A DNA stretch of 64,000 nt from Byssochlamys sp. IMV 00236 (Eukaryota > Ascomycota > Eurotiomycetes > Eurotiales > Thermoascaceae), in NCBI GenBank assembly GCA_001931875.2, contig MSJH02000810.1, positions 569,535 through 633,534 on the forward strand, given 5' to 3'. The translations under genes and the position numbers were made by a program. Every line of letters starts with the position of its first letter. Positions within the stretch are counted from its first letter, which is position 1. The notes beneath the pieces are model-generated. The model made no database searches, was not told where the DNA came from, and worked only from the letters and a program-made list of their open reading frames with translations. Of this stretch, positions 51,963-62,282 are shown piece after piece.

Positions 51963-52123
51963 ATTCTTCTCTACGAGCCCTGAAGTCTCTATGCATATTG
52001 ACAACCGAGGTAGAAAATATCTACTACCTGGCTACAGGCATATAGGTCTTCGGAGACCCCTTTCACGGTTGTCCTCGCGCCTATCCCTCACAATCATCGC
52101 GAGGACGTTCAAATTGTCCGAAG

Positions 52124-53810
52124 ATGGGACTCTTCCCAAAGACAGAAGATCGGCCAACGCCGAAAGAAATTTACAATTTCAGGACATATCTGTTTGCAGC
52201 AATTGTATCCTCTGGTGCGGCTCTCATAGGCTATGACAGCGCATTCATTGGGGGTACTTTGGCGTTGGCATCCTTTAAAGATGAATTTCAATTCGATCGC
52301 CTGTCTACCTCCGAGGTCGATCTAATTTCAGCAAACATTGTGTCATGTTATCAGGCTGGAGCATTCTTTGGTGCTCTATTCGCATACCCTGCTGGCCACT
52401 TATTGGGCAGAAAAATAGGATTACTTATCTTTACGCCCATCTTTCTTGTGGGAGCAGCCATCATGCTGGGGGCCGCTGGGAGGCATGGTCTTGGAATTCT
52501 TTACGGAGGACGTGTGTTGGCAGGAGTCGGTATTGGGGGCATTTCGAACTTGACACCTATCTATATTTCAGAGCTTTCACCCCCTGCAATTCGTGGCCGA
52601 TTGGTCGGTTTCTATGAGGTCGGTTGGCAGATCGGAGGTCTTGTCGGGTTCTGGATCAACGTATGTGATTTCCCCTACATTGAGCGATATCTCTGTTTGA
52701 AACGAGAGTATCTTGCTAACTTGCTGCCAGTACGCTGTCAACAGAACTATGGCCCCTTCCCAAAGCCAGTGGATGATTCCTTTTGGCGTCCAGTTGATTC
52801 CCGGTGGCTTGTTGATGGCCGGTATGCTAATCTGTGATGAAAGTCCGAGATGGCTTATCTTCAACGGTCAAAGAGAGAAGGGCGTGAATACACTGTCACG
52901 CTTGCGCAACCTACCTCTAGATCATGCCTACCTTCATGAAGAGATTGCTCAGATCGACCAGGCTGTCGATGACGTCGCGAACTCAATCGGGCTGGGCTTC
53001 ATGGCACCTTTCCGAGGTATTTTGAGGAATAAGAATATCCAATGGCGCTTATTCCTAAGCGGAGCCCTCTTCTTCTGGCAGAATGGCTCCGGCATCAACG
53101 CTATTAATTATTACAGCCCGACTGCGTTCAAGAGCATTGGTGTTTCTGGAACGAACGCAAGCTTATTTTCTACCGGTATATTCGGGGTTGTAAAGACAGT
53201 AGTCACATTCATCTGGATTTTCTTCCTGATTGACTACTTGGGCCGACGCAGTCTCCTTCTATGTGGCGCGGTAGGAGGGTCGATATCCCTGTGGGTGGTG
53301 GGAGGATATCTCGCTGCTGTCAACCCAACAGGATCAACATCTACGAACAGCGGAAGCAGTGCAGGCGGAAAAGCTGCAATTGCTTTCTTTTACATCTACA
53401 CTGTCTGTTATGGAGTATCGTGGAGCGGCACGCCCTGGGTCATAACCAGCGAGATGTCCGACCAGAATATTCGAACGTTCGCTCAGGCTTTTGCAGCCGC
53501 GAACAACTGGTTCTGGAACTTCATCGTCGCGCGATTTACACCTCAAATGTTCTCGAGTATGAAATATGGAGTCTGGTTTTTCTTTGCGGGGCTGCAGCTG
53601 TTGTCTGTCCCTTTCGTTTACTTCTTACTTCCTGAAACGAAAGGTGTGCCGCTTGAGCAGATCGATATGCTATTTTCGAAGGAGCTTAAACCATGGAAGG
53701 CTCATGAAACTGTTATGGATGAAATACGCGGTTCGGAGATGCAATATAGGGCCGCGTTCCAGGGAGAAGAGAACAATAAGCCTGGAGCCGTTCATATGGA
53801 TTGTGTCTGA
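52124..53810 (+). CDS. qutD: Quinate permease, MFS sugar-transporter family (QutD)
   Basis: Two exons (52124-52660, 52731-53810) give 538 residues, the usual QutD length. The motifs of the MFS sugar porter family are present: GYDSAFIGGTLAL after TM1, the GHLLGRKIGL loop 2-3 motif, GRVLAGVGIGGISNLTPIYISE, DESPRWL before the central loop, FFWQNGSGINAINYYSPT in TM7, IDYLGRRS, and FLLPETKGVPLEQID after TM12. Twelve membrane spans are expected. Sequence plus position beside qutE/B/C/R supports import of quinate with protons. Other sugar-acid substrates are possible. Confidence 0.92.
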
Positions 53811-54168
53811 TCGCGAAGTCGACAAAGTTACGTTCAAATGGGATTGTTAGTGCTCTTACTTAGTTTCTACTATAGCGATATAGACACGGAAGGTTGGCTT
53901 GACACGGAAGATGGGCTCGTAACTACTTACCATTTCTCGCAATAGGAAAGAGGAAAATACTGCCTACGTATCCGTGGATTGAATGACCGAAAATAGTCTA
54001 CCGGACCTACGTACTCGTAGAATTTGTAGATACTAGTGTGTAAGTTTTATCTTGGATCTATGCAGTGAATCTATATAGGGTTATACCGTGCTTCTCGCAT
54101 AAATGGACACGTATCTATCAACATGTGACATATCTTAACACAGGTTGTAACGCCAGCCCAGGCTCTCT
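53811..54168. other. Intergenic, 358 bp, between convergent qutD and qutB
   Basis: Tail-to-tail spacer, AT-rich; no gene or motif recognised. Confidence 0.5.
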
Positions 54169-55212
54169 TCACAAAGATGACCTTGTACCTCGTCCCGCAG
54201 GATTGTGAGCTGCTAGTCCAACCTCGATAACCTTCTCTATCTTCTGGTACTCGAATTCATTCAGTAGTTTCCCATTTTCTGTCCACAAAACCTGTTGCGT
54301 AATGCCTTGCCATATCATAGGCTCTGTACCCGGAATGACCTTCCATCCTGCATTTTCCGCAAAGACAGTGAATGACGTTCGGATACTTGGATGATAGCAC
54401 ATTTCCAAGACAACGCCTTGGTTCCCATCCGCCCTGGTCATTAAAGCCTCCATGCACTGTCGAGCAACTTTCTCGCCGTCAGTCTGCGGTGGAAAATCAG
54501 GGACGGTGCCGACAACAAAGAACGGCGCTGGGAGGCTTTCGGCTTCAGCGAGAGAACCGACAAACCGAAGCTTCGCCTTAAAGGAGCCGACTTTGGCGAA
54601 CGACGACATGATGTCCTCTACTTCCCTTCGCAGTCGGTTTGCTATGTAGATTTCATCCACTTGCAACCAATGGTGCAATGCATAGATGGCACTTCGACAA
54701 GCACCACCGGCCCCAATGACCAACCCAGGAGACCTCTTCCCTCTATTCAGTTCTTCTGGTGTAGAATTGCGCAGGAATGATTCTCTGACCCCGATTGTGT
54801 CCGTATTTGTGCCGATATATTTGCGTTTTCCGGAATTATCGAGACGGATAAAGATGGTATTAATTGCCCCGATGCCCTTGGCCTCCTCGGTCATATCATC
54901 CACTAGTGGAATAAATGAGACTTTGTGTGGCATGGTCACTGCTGCGCCAACGCATACCGGCTGAGATAGAAGATTCAGGAGATCTTGCTTTTCCTTGGAC
55001 TCGAGGGCATGATATGTCCATGGTACATTTCTCAGATAAAATAGTTTATTGTGGAGGATCGGTGCAAGTGAATGTCTTAGGGGATATCCAAGAAGATAGA
55101 TGTCGCCTTTTTGGAATTTGGGCCTTTGGTCCAACAAGGAGGATCCATAGCGAAAAGAGTCTCTTAGGACCGTATCCAGGTCTGATGGTGCTTGATAGGC
55201 AGAAGGCATCAT
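54169..55212 (-). CDS. qutB: Quinate/shikimate 5-dehydrogenase (QutB)
   Basis: A single exon of 347 residues. An upstream seven-codon extension does not begin with ATG, so the start is ATG 55212 (or 55209, the next codon). The fold is AroE-like: YLLGYPLRHSLAP (Ser48), AVTMPHK (catalytic Lys97), GAINTI (Asn118), GTNTDTIG (Asp138) and the dinucleotide loop VIGAGGACRSA (167-175). It oxidises quinate to 3-dehydroquinate (and usually shikimate to 3-dehydroshikimate) with NAD. The second substrate Ser of AroE enzymes is Ala50 here. It is divergent from qutC and is the first step of the pathway. Confidence 0.9.
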   Translation of the reverse strand: MMPSAYQAPSDLDTVLRDSFRYGSSLLDQRPKFQKGDIYLLGYPLRHSLAPILHNKLFYLRNVPWTYHALESKEKQDLLNLLSQPVCVGAAVTMPHKVSFIPLVDDMTEEAKGIGAINTIFIRLDNSGKRKYIGTNTDTIGVRESFLRNSTPEELNRGKRSPGLVIGAGGACRSAIYALHHWLQVDEIYIANRLRREVEDIMSSFAKVGSFKAKLRFVGSLAEAESLPAPFFVVGTVPDFPPQTDGEKVARQCMEALMTRADGNQGVVLEMCYHPSIRTSFTVFAENAGWKVIPGTEPMIWQGITQQVLWTENGKLLNEFEYQKIEKVIEVGLAAHNPAGRGTRSSL

Positions 55213-55537
55213 TGATGTATGGGGAAAAAACAATTAGAATACCTCCCTTAGTGGAAGTACGAAGTCATAGTATGTAGTAGGTATTTAGCCGCGATGTTTC
55301 AATTATTATGCTTCTTTAAGCCAAGTTCAACGAGGAAGAACTAGACACATTCCTTCATGGTCTGTGGGTCCAATATCGGACTCATAGGATTGATTACGAT
55401 CTTGGTCCATTCACCCGCGGCTTAGGGCCATCCGAGGATAGTATTAAAAATGCGAAAAGGGCGTCCTGGACGCAAAAAAAGTTGTAACCCGAAGGTCAAT
55501 GTTCGGTACCACGGCTATTGTATCAGCCTATCACGTG

Positions 55538-55554
55538 GAGCACTAGTAGTGCTC
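55538..55554. repeat. Perfect 7-bp inverted repeat, 3-nt spacer
   Basis: GAGCACT (55538-55544) and AGTGCTC (55548-55554). The short spacer favours a protein-binding palindrome. Confidence 0.85.
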
Positions 55555-55616
55555 AGAGATAGGAATCAGTAAGATTTCTACTGACCGCGCAGCAAAGGTA
55601 TACAGAGCAGATAATA

Positions 55617-55655
55617 AGTGGTAATATAGCCACTATGGGGTTGGCTATTTCAACC
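55617..55655. repeat. Two consecutive 5-bp inverted repeats
   Basis: AGTGG/CCACT (55617-55621, 55630-55634) and GGTTG/CAACC (55639-55643, 55651-55655). The second extends imperfectly to TATGG...CCATA. Confidence 0.7.
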
Positions 55656-55714
55656 ATAAGTACACTATGTGGAGCGTATACGTAGATAACGGTTAAAAAT
55701 ACCACCGATACCGA

Positions 55715-55731
55715 CTAAGGGGGATCCTTAG
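55715..55731. repeat. Perfect 6-bp inverted repeat with outer CACCG/CGGTG arms
   Basis: CTAAGG (55715-55720) and CCTTAG (55726-55731) with a 5-nt spacer. CACCG at 55703-55707 and CGGTG at 55733-55737 form an outer pair. Confidence 0.75.
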
Positions 55732-55891
55732 GCGGTGACAAGTGAAACGAGACAGTAGTAGAAAAGTGATAATATAGGTAATAATTCCACATTATCCCGG
55801 CAATTGATTTAAGAGTATATTGGATTTCGTGTTCTATTATTCGCGCACTGCCTATATTTGACCCTCAAATTTACAGATAAGCATATCTGAT

Positions 55892-56914
55892 ATGGAGTGC
55901 ATACCTGCGATATCCTCCATGTCCTTAGGCCGCGCGGCCGTCCATGAACTTCCTGAAAAGCTCTCACAAGCAGCTAGAGCTGGTTTCAAAGGCGTTGAAA
56001 TCTTTTACGAAGACTTAGAATATGTCGCCAGCGCCCATGGCGCTATAACCCTTGGCAGCCTCTATGAGGCAGCCCAAGAAACAAGGCGATTATGCGACGC
56101 GAACAACCTTAAAATCATCAGTTTGCAGCCATTCATGTTTTATGAGGGTCTAACAAACCGAGAAGAGCACAAGGAGAAAATTGAGACTCTGAAGATATGG
56201 CTGCAGCTCGCAAAACTATTGGGAACCGACCTCATCCTAATTCCATCGAACTTCGCGACTGAAAACGTTTCTGGTGATATGAATTTGATTGTACAAGATA
56301 TGACCGAAGTCGCTGAACTTGGTTTACGAGAAAACCCTCCAATTCGATTTGTGTATGAGGGCTTGGCCTGGGGGACATACATTGACACATGGGAACGTGC
56401 GTGGGAGGTTGTCCAACGGGTCGATCGCCCAAATTTCGGTGCTTGTCTGGATACTTTCAACATCGTCGGGAGAGTCTGGGCGGATCCAGCTAGTCCAACG
56501 GGAAAAACTCCAAATGCAGATGAGGACTTGAGAATCTCATTAGAGAGACTGAGGAGAACCATGGACATAAAGAAGGTTTTCCTGATGCAGCTAGTCGACG
56601 GGGAAAGAATGCGGTCTCCTTTACTCGAGGGTCACCCATTTTATGTCAAAGGGCAACCTTCCAGAATGTCCTGGAGCCGGAATGCACGGCTATTTCCCTA
56701 TGAACAGGACAGAGGTGGCTATCTCCCAGTTATACACGTGGCTCGAGTGATATTGAAGGATCTCGGATATCGAGGTTGGGTATCAATGGAACTCTTCTCG
56801 CGCACGATGTGGGATCCTCAGGCTACTGTGCCTTCTGAACATGCACAAAGAGGAATCAACGCTTGGAATAAGCTTCAAACGGAACTGGGACTGGCCAAAA
56901 GAGGAATGCTTTGA
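55892..56914 (+). CDS. qutC: 3-dehydroshikimate dehydratase (QutC)
   Basis: A single exon of 340 residues with the TIM-barrel (xylose-isomerase-like) fold of QutC/QuiC/AsbF enzymes. Metal ligands are expected at Glu156 (FVYEGLAWG), Asp187 (CLDTFNIVGR), Gln233 (MQLVDGER) and Glu300 (VSMELFSR), and all are present. The N-terminal MECIPAISSMSLGRA is typical of the fungal enzymes. It converts 3-dehydroshikimate to protocatechuate, which then enters the beta-ketoadipate pathway. It ends only 51 bp from the convergent activator gene. Confidence 0.94.
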   Translation: MECIPAISSMSLGRAAVHELPEKLSQAARAGFKGVEIFYEDLEYVASAHGAITLGSLYEAAQETRRLCDANNLKIISLQPFMFYEGLTNREEHKEKIETLKIWLQLAKLLGTDLILIPSNFATENVSGDMNLIVQDMTEVAELGLRENPPIRFVYEGLAWGTYIDTWERAWEVVQRVDRPNFGACLDTFNIVGRVWADPASPTGKTPNADEDLRISLERLRRTMDIKKVFLMQLVDGERMRSPLLEGHPFYVKGQPSRMSWSRNARLFPYEQDRGGYLPVIHVARVILKDLGYRGWVSMELFSRTMWDPQATVPSEHAQRGINAWNKLQTELGLAKRGML

Positions 56915-56965
56915 CTTTTGTCACATTGTAGGATTTTTAGCAGTTATAAAGGTCTAATGCGGGTA

Positions 56966-59082
56966 TCATAGCTTTTGTTGGGTAAACGGAAAGGTGAAAG
57001 GATTAGTGTCGATGTCGTTGGTGAGAAATCCAAGATTCTGTGCAAATTGGTCTGCTTCATCATCGTATCTGCCCAGTGATCAGCCAAAGAATTGCAAGAA
57101 GGCAGACATTTTCCTACCTTCCAGTCGGGAAAATCGACAGCATATCATCATAGAGACTATCCAAATAGAAGTCATTTGTAGACTCGAGAGTTGTAGTTCC
57201 TGACGATCCCTTTTGACAGAAGGTGAGAATAATAGTTCGCAAGGACATGAAGAGGGTTTCTTACATGATCATCACTTCCCGGAACGCTGGCTGCGGCACT
57301 ACCTGGTGAGACGATGGAATTTCCTGTGGTCCTGGGATGATTTATAGCGCTGGTCGTTATCCCTGACCTCACCTCGGGATTCTGTTCGGTGGATGATGCA
57401 TAGTAGCCTTGCGAAGTGCCAGGTTGCACAAACTCGTTTCGATTGCCATCGTAATGTCTGTTCAAGCTTTCGAGAATCAAGGTATATCTGTGCCTCAGTA
57501 GACTGTGGACCTGAGTTGGAAGTAGATGGCCGCAGGTTTGAAGACAGCTTTGGGCCTGGAAACCAAAGCAAATCAGTAAGCCCGAGGCCCCAGAAATCTC
57601 TGTGAGATTGAGGTATTGGACTAGCATGGTATATGTAGAATGCAGTGTCTCTTCCATCAGGGGTACCAAATGGTGTCTAATCTCACAGTTCTCCCTGAAG
57701 AAAGACAGAAGAACAAAGTTATAGCTTAGATGGAGAGTCAATAGCGGAGGGTTGCTGTTCTCACGCAACTGATGGTGTTTGCCGAGAGTGCTGTACCAGA
57801 TCTGAAGATCCTTGATCCTTTCCTCGAGGTGGTCCGCTTCAAGCGCACCCTCATATATGGAGGGCAACTTTCCCATGAGCTGTGTCAACAAATTGAAGGT
57901 ACTGAGAACTCTTAATGGTTTCCTTTCATGTCGTTGAACTCCATTTTCTTTCTCAGCCACCGGCGGTGCCCACAATTCCCATTCATCTACTCCGTTCTGG
58001 TCCAGTTCTTGAAGGTGAATATTGCTGACATGCGAAAGAAACGCATCTTTTCTGAGAACTATAGACAGCAGCTTGTCGATGTAAGCGCAACCATGCCAAA
58101 CATGTCGATGTCTTTCGGACTTCTGTGCATCTGCATCTTCGACGGCCCTTAAAATCCCAGACGCTTGAGCCATGAGCATCCATGCAGCACTTAAGTGGCC
58201 TCTGATAAGATATAAAAGAATAATTATGAGGATAGCCTGGACATGTCCAACCCCATATGCTTCGTGATGTAAAGCCAGGCGAAATCGAACATAAATTTGA
58301 ATATGTTCCGGGTTGGTACTGCCGGAGTAGTCAGAAATCACTTCTCTGAAGGCCGTGGAATAAGCAACAATGGCCCATAAACACAGTCTGTGCCCTTCAT
58401 CTTCGATGCTAAGATTATTTGTCGTGTTGTCCTCACACATAATGCGGAGTATATCGCGCCGTTCCACAATCGGGAACCAGCAATGAGTTGTTCGAAAGTA
58501 GAAATCCACCAGGTCTGGGGTGTTCTCCGGAAATATCACTGGGGACAGTGTTTCTAACTCCTTATACTTTTCAAAACCATGAGACTGAGCACTAGTGGTC
58601 TCATTGTTCTGTTGAAGAGCATCAGGGGTACGTGGTTGATCTGCAGGTCGAGGGAACATTTCGAAAGGAGGAAGGTCAGCTGTCTCAACAGTGGTTGGCT
58701 GTGTGGTTTCATCATTTCTTATAGATAATATATGCTCCAGCTCTCGTGCAGTTTGTGACTTGCGCCATATATCTGCTGCGTAATCCAAGAATTCCGCATC
58801 ATGGAATTTGGCACCGCCATGACTGCTTCGAATCAAGGCCTGAATGACATATTCGCAGTTCGGTATATGTTGCTTGCACAGTCCTAATAAAGCCTCGAGG
58901 CCTCTGACATATCCTGATGGTAATCCCCGTTTCTTCGCATTGCGGTAGGCACAATTCCGTTTGAAGAGGCTGCAGACCGAGCAGGTGGGTTGTTTTCCGT
59001 CACATTTTGATTTCCGTTTCCGACAATGGTCACAGGCCTGGCCGATCCGCTGGCGCTTTGAGGCTGATTCTGATTCCGACAT
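56966..59082 (-). CDS. Zn2Cys6 transcription activator, QutA/QA-1F-like
   Basis: Three exons (59082-57265, 57209-57118, 57068-56966) give 670 residues. The binuclear cluster is perfect (C-x2-C-x6-C-x6-C-x2-C-x6-C, QACDHCRKRKSKCDGKQP...), preceded by the basic KRQR and followed by KKRGLPSGYVRGLEALLGL. Linkers of this KKRG-x2-GYVRxLE form occur in QutA/QA-1F-type regulators. The middle is the fungal-specific regulatory domain (HCWFPIVERRDILRIM... LLYLIRGHLSAAWMLMAQASG). If exon 1 is read through, the protein stops at 57172; splicing gives the more sensible C-terminus NDFYLDSLYDDMLSIFPTGR then YDDEADQFAQNLGFLTNDI. Position in the cluster, divergent from qutR, supports the quinate activator. An unrelated cluster regulator is the alternative. 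Confidence 0.78.
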
Positions 59083-59354
59083 TGACTGTTTTCAACATGC
59101 TTCAGGTGTTTCAATTTCAATATTACGCTTTCTACTCTATCTGCAGACATATCTACAGCCGAGGATTACTAACGCGGGGAATAACTATCCGATTGATTCT
59201 GGGGAAAATGCGGGGGAAAATGCGGAGGAGACCCCGTGACCGGCTATATCTACATCCATCTTCCTCAGATGTACGGTTCGGCATTTCTGTCTCGAATTCT
59301 CAAATCTCTCGCTCAGTTGACATGGAGAAGAAATTGGAGGGGACATAGTCGGGC
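59083..59354. promoter_or_regulatory. Activator-qutR divergent promoter, 272 bp
   Basis: Both regulators start here. It carries a 12-bp tandem repeat and four SYGGRG sites, listed separately. Shared control of activator and repressor is inferred. Confidence 0.65.
59174..59227 (+). promoter_or_regulatory. Cluster of four CreA-type sites overlapping a 12-bp tandem repeat
   Basis: GCGGGG (59174-59179), CTGGGG (59199-59204), GCGGGG (59210-59215) and GCGGAG (59222-59227) all match SYGGRG. GGGGAAAATGCG is repeated exactly at 59201-59212 and 59213-59224. This suggests carbon catabolite repression. Confidence 0.65.
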
Positions 59355-61842
59355 ATGGAACATCATACTGGGCTCCCTGGCTCTCGGAAACGCGCCTTCT
59401 GGGGTACAACTGAAGCGTCTGAAGCTGGAGAGCCCCAAGCGAAATACCCTAGCAATAAGCTAAGAGTGACAGGTGACATAACGGGAACTGACGACAATTA
59501 TGTTATATCAAATCTGAAGTCTGATGTGGACGGCCATCAACTATGCAATCATCAGCCACGGCCTCTTCGTCACCAATATAAGGGAGACGAAAGCCTCGTT
59601 CTGGTTGGGTTTTGGGGAGCTGGAAAAAGAACTCTCGGATTTATTGCATCGGTAGCACTGCGCCGAGAGTTTGTGGATTTTGATGCGATTTTTGAACGAA
59701 AGACGAAACTCTCCCGTGGAGCTTACATTGCTTCTCATGGACCGAAAGCATATCGCATTGTGGAGTATGAGATAACAGTCGAAGTTTTGAGAACTAAAAA
59801 GGAAGGCTGCGTCCTCGCAGGCTTTTTTATGATGGCCGATCGCAGACAATGCCAATTGTTGCATGAACTATCCAAAACGAACCCCGTTATTCATGTCATG
59901 CGTGACAAGGGGGACCTCTTGGATTCATTAGGTCATGACAGAGGGAAGGCCGAGCATGCATACGAGATAAGCAATAGGCTATGCGGACAATATTCTAATT
60001 TCGATTATTTCAACATGACGCAGCAATTCACTCCGAACGCGATAGGACCTCTGAAATTAAAACAGACCGAACAAGACTTTGTCCGTTTTATTCGTGGTGT
60101 GTTTAATCAACGACCATGTCTCGTACGCTCTGCGAATGCCCTATCCCGCAGTTATACATATGCCCTACAAGTTCCGGCAGCCTGGTTAGACAGATCAGAC
60201 GTCGATCTTACGGAGTTGGATTCTGGTGCCGATTCAATCAATCTAATCTTTGATCCCAGTTTCGCAGAACAAAAATGTTTATCATCTCTATCGAGACAGA
60301 TTGCTGTTCTGAGACGACACACCAGAGTTCCAATTATCTTAGATATCCATGTCCAAAATGGACTGGAGCAGGCACGCCACGCGGATATCTTGCAGCTTGC
60401 ACTCCGCCAACTCCCAGACATGATAACTGTCTCCCTGGACACCGACTATACTTTGGTTGATGTCCTCTCTGTGGCTAAGTGCCATACCAAAATCATTGGG
60501 ACCACACAATTATCTGATCGGTGGCCTACCGAAAAGGATTCTTTGCGATGGCAGATAATATACGATAAAGCAAATTCCCTAGGCTGCGATGCCGTCAGGA
60601 TAACGCGAATTCCGACCTCGCCTCTGGAAAACCTTGACTGTATCAATTTCATGATGCGGATTATCCAGCCATGTGAGATCCCGGTGATGGGCTACAACGT
60701 TGGACTAATTGGCATTACATCCGTTTGTTTCAGTCCTACCTTATCGCCGGTTGTCTTGTCCTCAATGGAACGAGATGGAGTCACCTTGAAACAAGCACAG
60801 CATGCTCTATACTCTAGCTTCACCCTACGAAAAAAGAGATTCGCAATATTTGGCCAGAGTCTCTCATACAGCTTGTCACCAACTATGCACAATGCGGCAT
60901 ACCGTGCTTGCGGGATGCCACACTCGTGTTATACCGCCGAAAGCAACCAATTTCAGGACATTAACCGTCTTCTGCAAAATGACGAGATAGGCGGTCTTGC
61001 TATTGCACTGCCTTACAAAGTGCAGTTCTTATCCATTCTCGATGAGATGACACCTGATGTGCGGGATATTGGTGCTGTCAACACAGTCGTGGTGGACCGA
61101 CAACACGACCGAGACGGGACACTGAAAACGTTCTTGAAAGGATATAATACGGACCACATGGGAGTACGGATCTGCATGGAGAGGAATCTGTCGCCGGCGA
61201 ATGTTATCACTAGTGAAACCAGTGTACTGATTCTCGGAGCTGGGGGAATAGCACGAGCCGCAATATATGCCTGTTACCAGGCTGGTGTCAGAAAAATATG
61301 CATTTTCAATCGAACTTCAAGTAACGCACGACATCTTGCGGAGCGTTTCCGCCAATGGGCCACCTCTCGCGCAAGTACTCCACTGCATATAGTTGTGCTA
61401 GAGTCATTGAACGCTCCCTGGCCCTCAAACATGTCTCAACCAACTATTATCATGTCTTGCAGACCCGCGCACGAGATTGGAGGGCAGGAACCTCCAGCAT
61501 TCGATATCCCCGAGCAATGGCTGGGGAGCAAAACCGGTGGCGTCTTTATCGAGGTACGGAATAACACACCGACAGCATTCATTCTCATCCTCTACTCAAA
61601 CTAACTCTTCTTCAATATAGCTTGCATATGAACCTCTAGTTACCCCCCTCATGAAACAAATGATACAAAGGTCATCACGCGGATGGATCGTTGTTGATGG
61701 ATTAGATGTCCTTGTCGAGCAGGGAATTGCTCAGTTTGAGATCCTGACTGGTCGACCGGCTCCTGTTCATGTTATGAAACGCGCCGTTAGAGAGCAGTAT
61801 CAGGCTACGCGCGGGTCTTATGATCGACACAACTCGGGATGA
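59355..61842 (+). CDS. qutR: Quinate repressor QutR, AROM-derived three-domain protein
   Basis: Two exons (59355-61553, 61621-61842) give 806 residues. Three domains match the C-terminal part of the AROM polypeptide: shikimate kinase-like (~80-250), type I dehydroquinase-like (~270-470) and shikimate dehydrogenase-like (~495-800). QutR represses the qut genes without quinate and is thought to act on QutA directly. Catalytic decay is visible: the P-loop reads GFWGAGKRT (Arg92 for Thr/Ser), the kinase GGG box is AGF (155-157), the dehydroquinase His position is Gln385 and the Schiff-base Lys position is Arg415. In contrast the dehydrogenase pocket is complete (Ser506, Ser508, Lys555, Asn576, Asp600), as is the nucleotide loop GAGGIARAA. 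Without splicing the frame ends 50 nt past exon 1. It is divergent from the activator. Confidence 0.93.
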
Positions 61843-62282
61843 GGCCGCATTTCAGACATTAGGACAAGTGCAAGGCGTTCTTGATAATTACGGCAATGTA
61901 TCGAACTAGTGAATGACCACGAGTGGCCATTTCCGAACTATGTTCATTCAGTTGCATTTTGTCATTAATGACAAAAAACAAAAGTTACACCGATTGGACT
62001 CCCTTCCATGAACGAGACCGCTCTCGATCTCGGACGACAAACGAAACGCAGAGACAAGATACATCGAAAATGGCACATCCGGGGTAGTACATGCGCCTGA
62101 TGGTATCTTAAATTCAAACTGCGAAAGTAAAACCGCCTCCCAGAACAATAATGTATATAGGCGATATAAAAATAGTAGTAAGGAGTATGTTAATCTCTTT
62201 CCTGTTGCTCCCAATGTTTAGGCCATTGAGGAGGTGAAAATAGCGCGCTGCAAAATATTTGCGCGAGAAGCATCAAAGTTGT
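61843..62282. other. Intergenic, 440 bp
   Basis: Right edge of the quinate cluster, between convergent qutR and the next regulator. No gene seen. Confidence 0.5.

Larger units (their letters stand above)
51227..52123. promoter_or_regulatory. qutE-qutD divergent promoter, 897 bp
   Basis: This holds a hairpin at 51445-51468 and two adjacent CreA-type sites near qutD, listed separately. I did not find the Neurospora qa-1F 16-bp consensus (GGRTAARYRYTTATCC) here. Confidence 0.6.
55213..55891. promoter_or_regulatory. qutB-qutC divergent promoter, 679 bp, rich in inverted repeats
   Basis: Four perfect inverted repeats lie between 55538 and 55731, together with a CACGTG E-box at 55532-55537 and two GTGGAG (SYGGRG) matches at 55535-55540 and 55669-55674. 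Co-control of the two enzyme genes from here is inferred. Confidence 0.6.

Noticed and set aside
51227..59354. Neurospora qa-1F consensus GGRTAARYRYTTATCC in the qut promoters
   Set aside because: No full match was found by eye. A GATAA ... TTATC pair at 55768-55796 has the wrong spacing.
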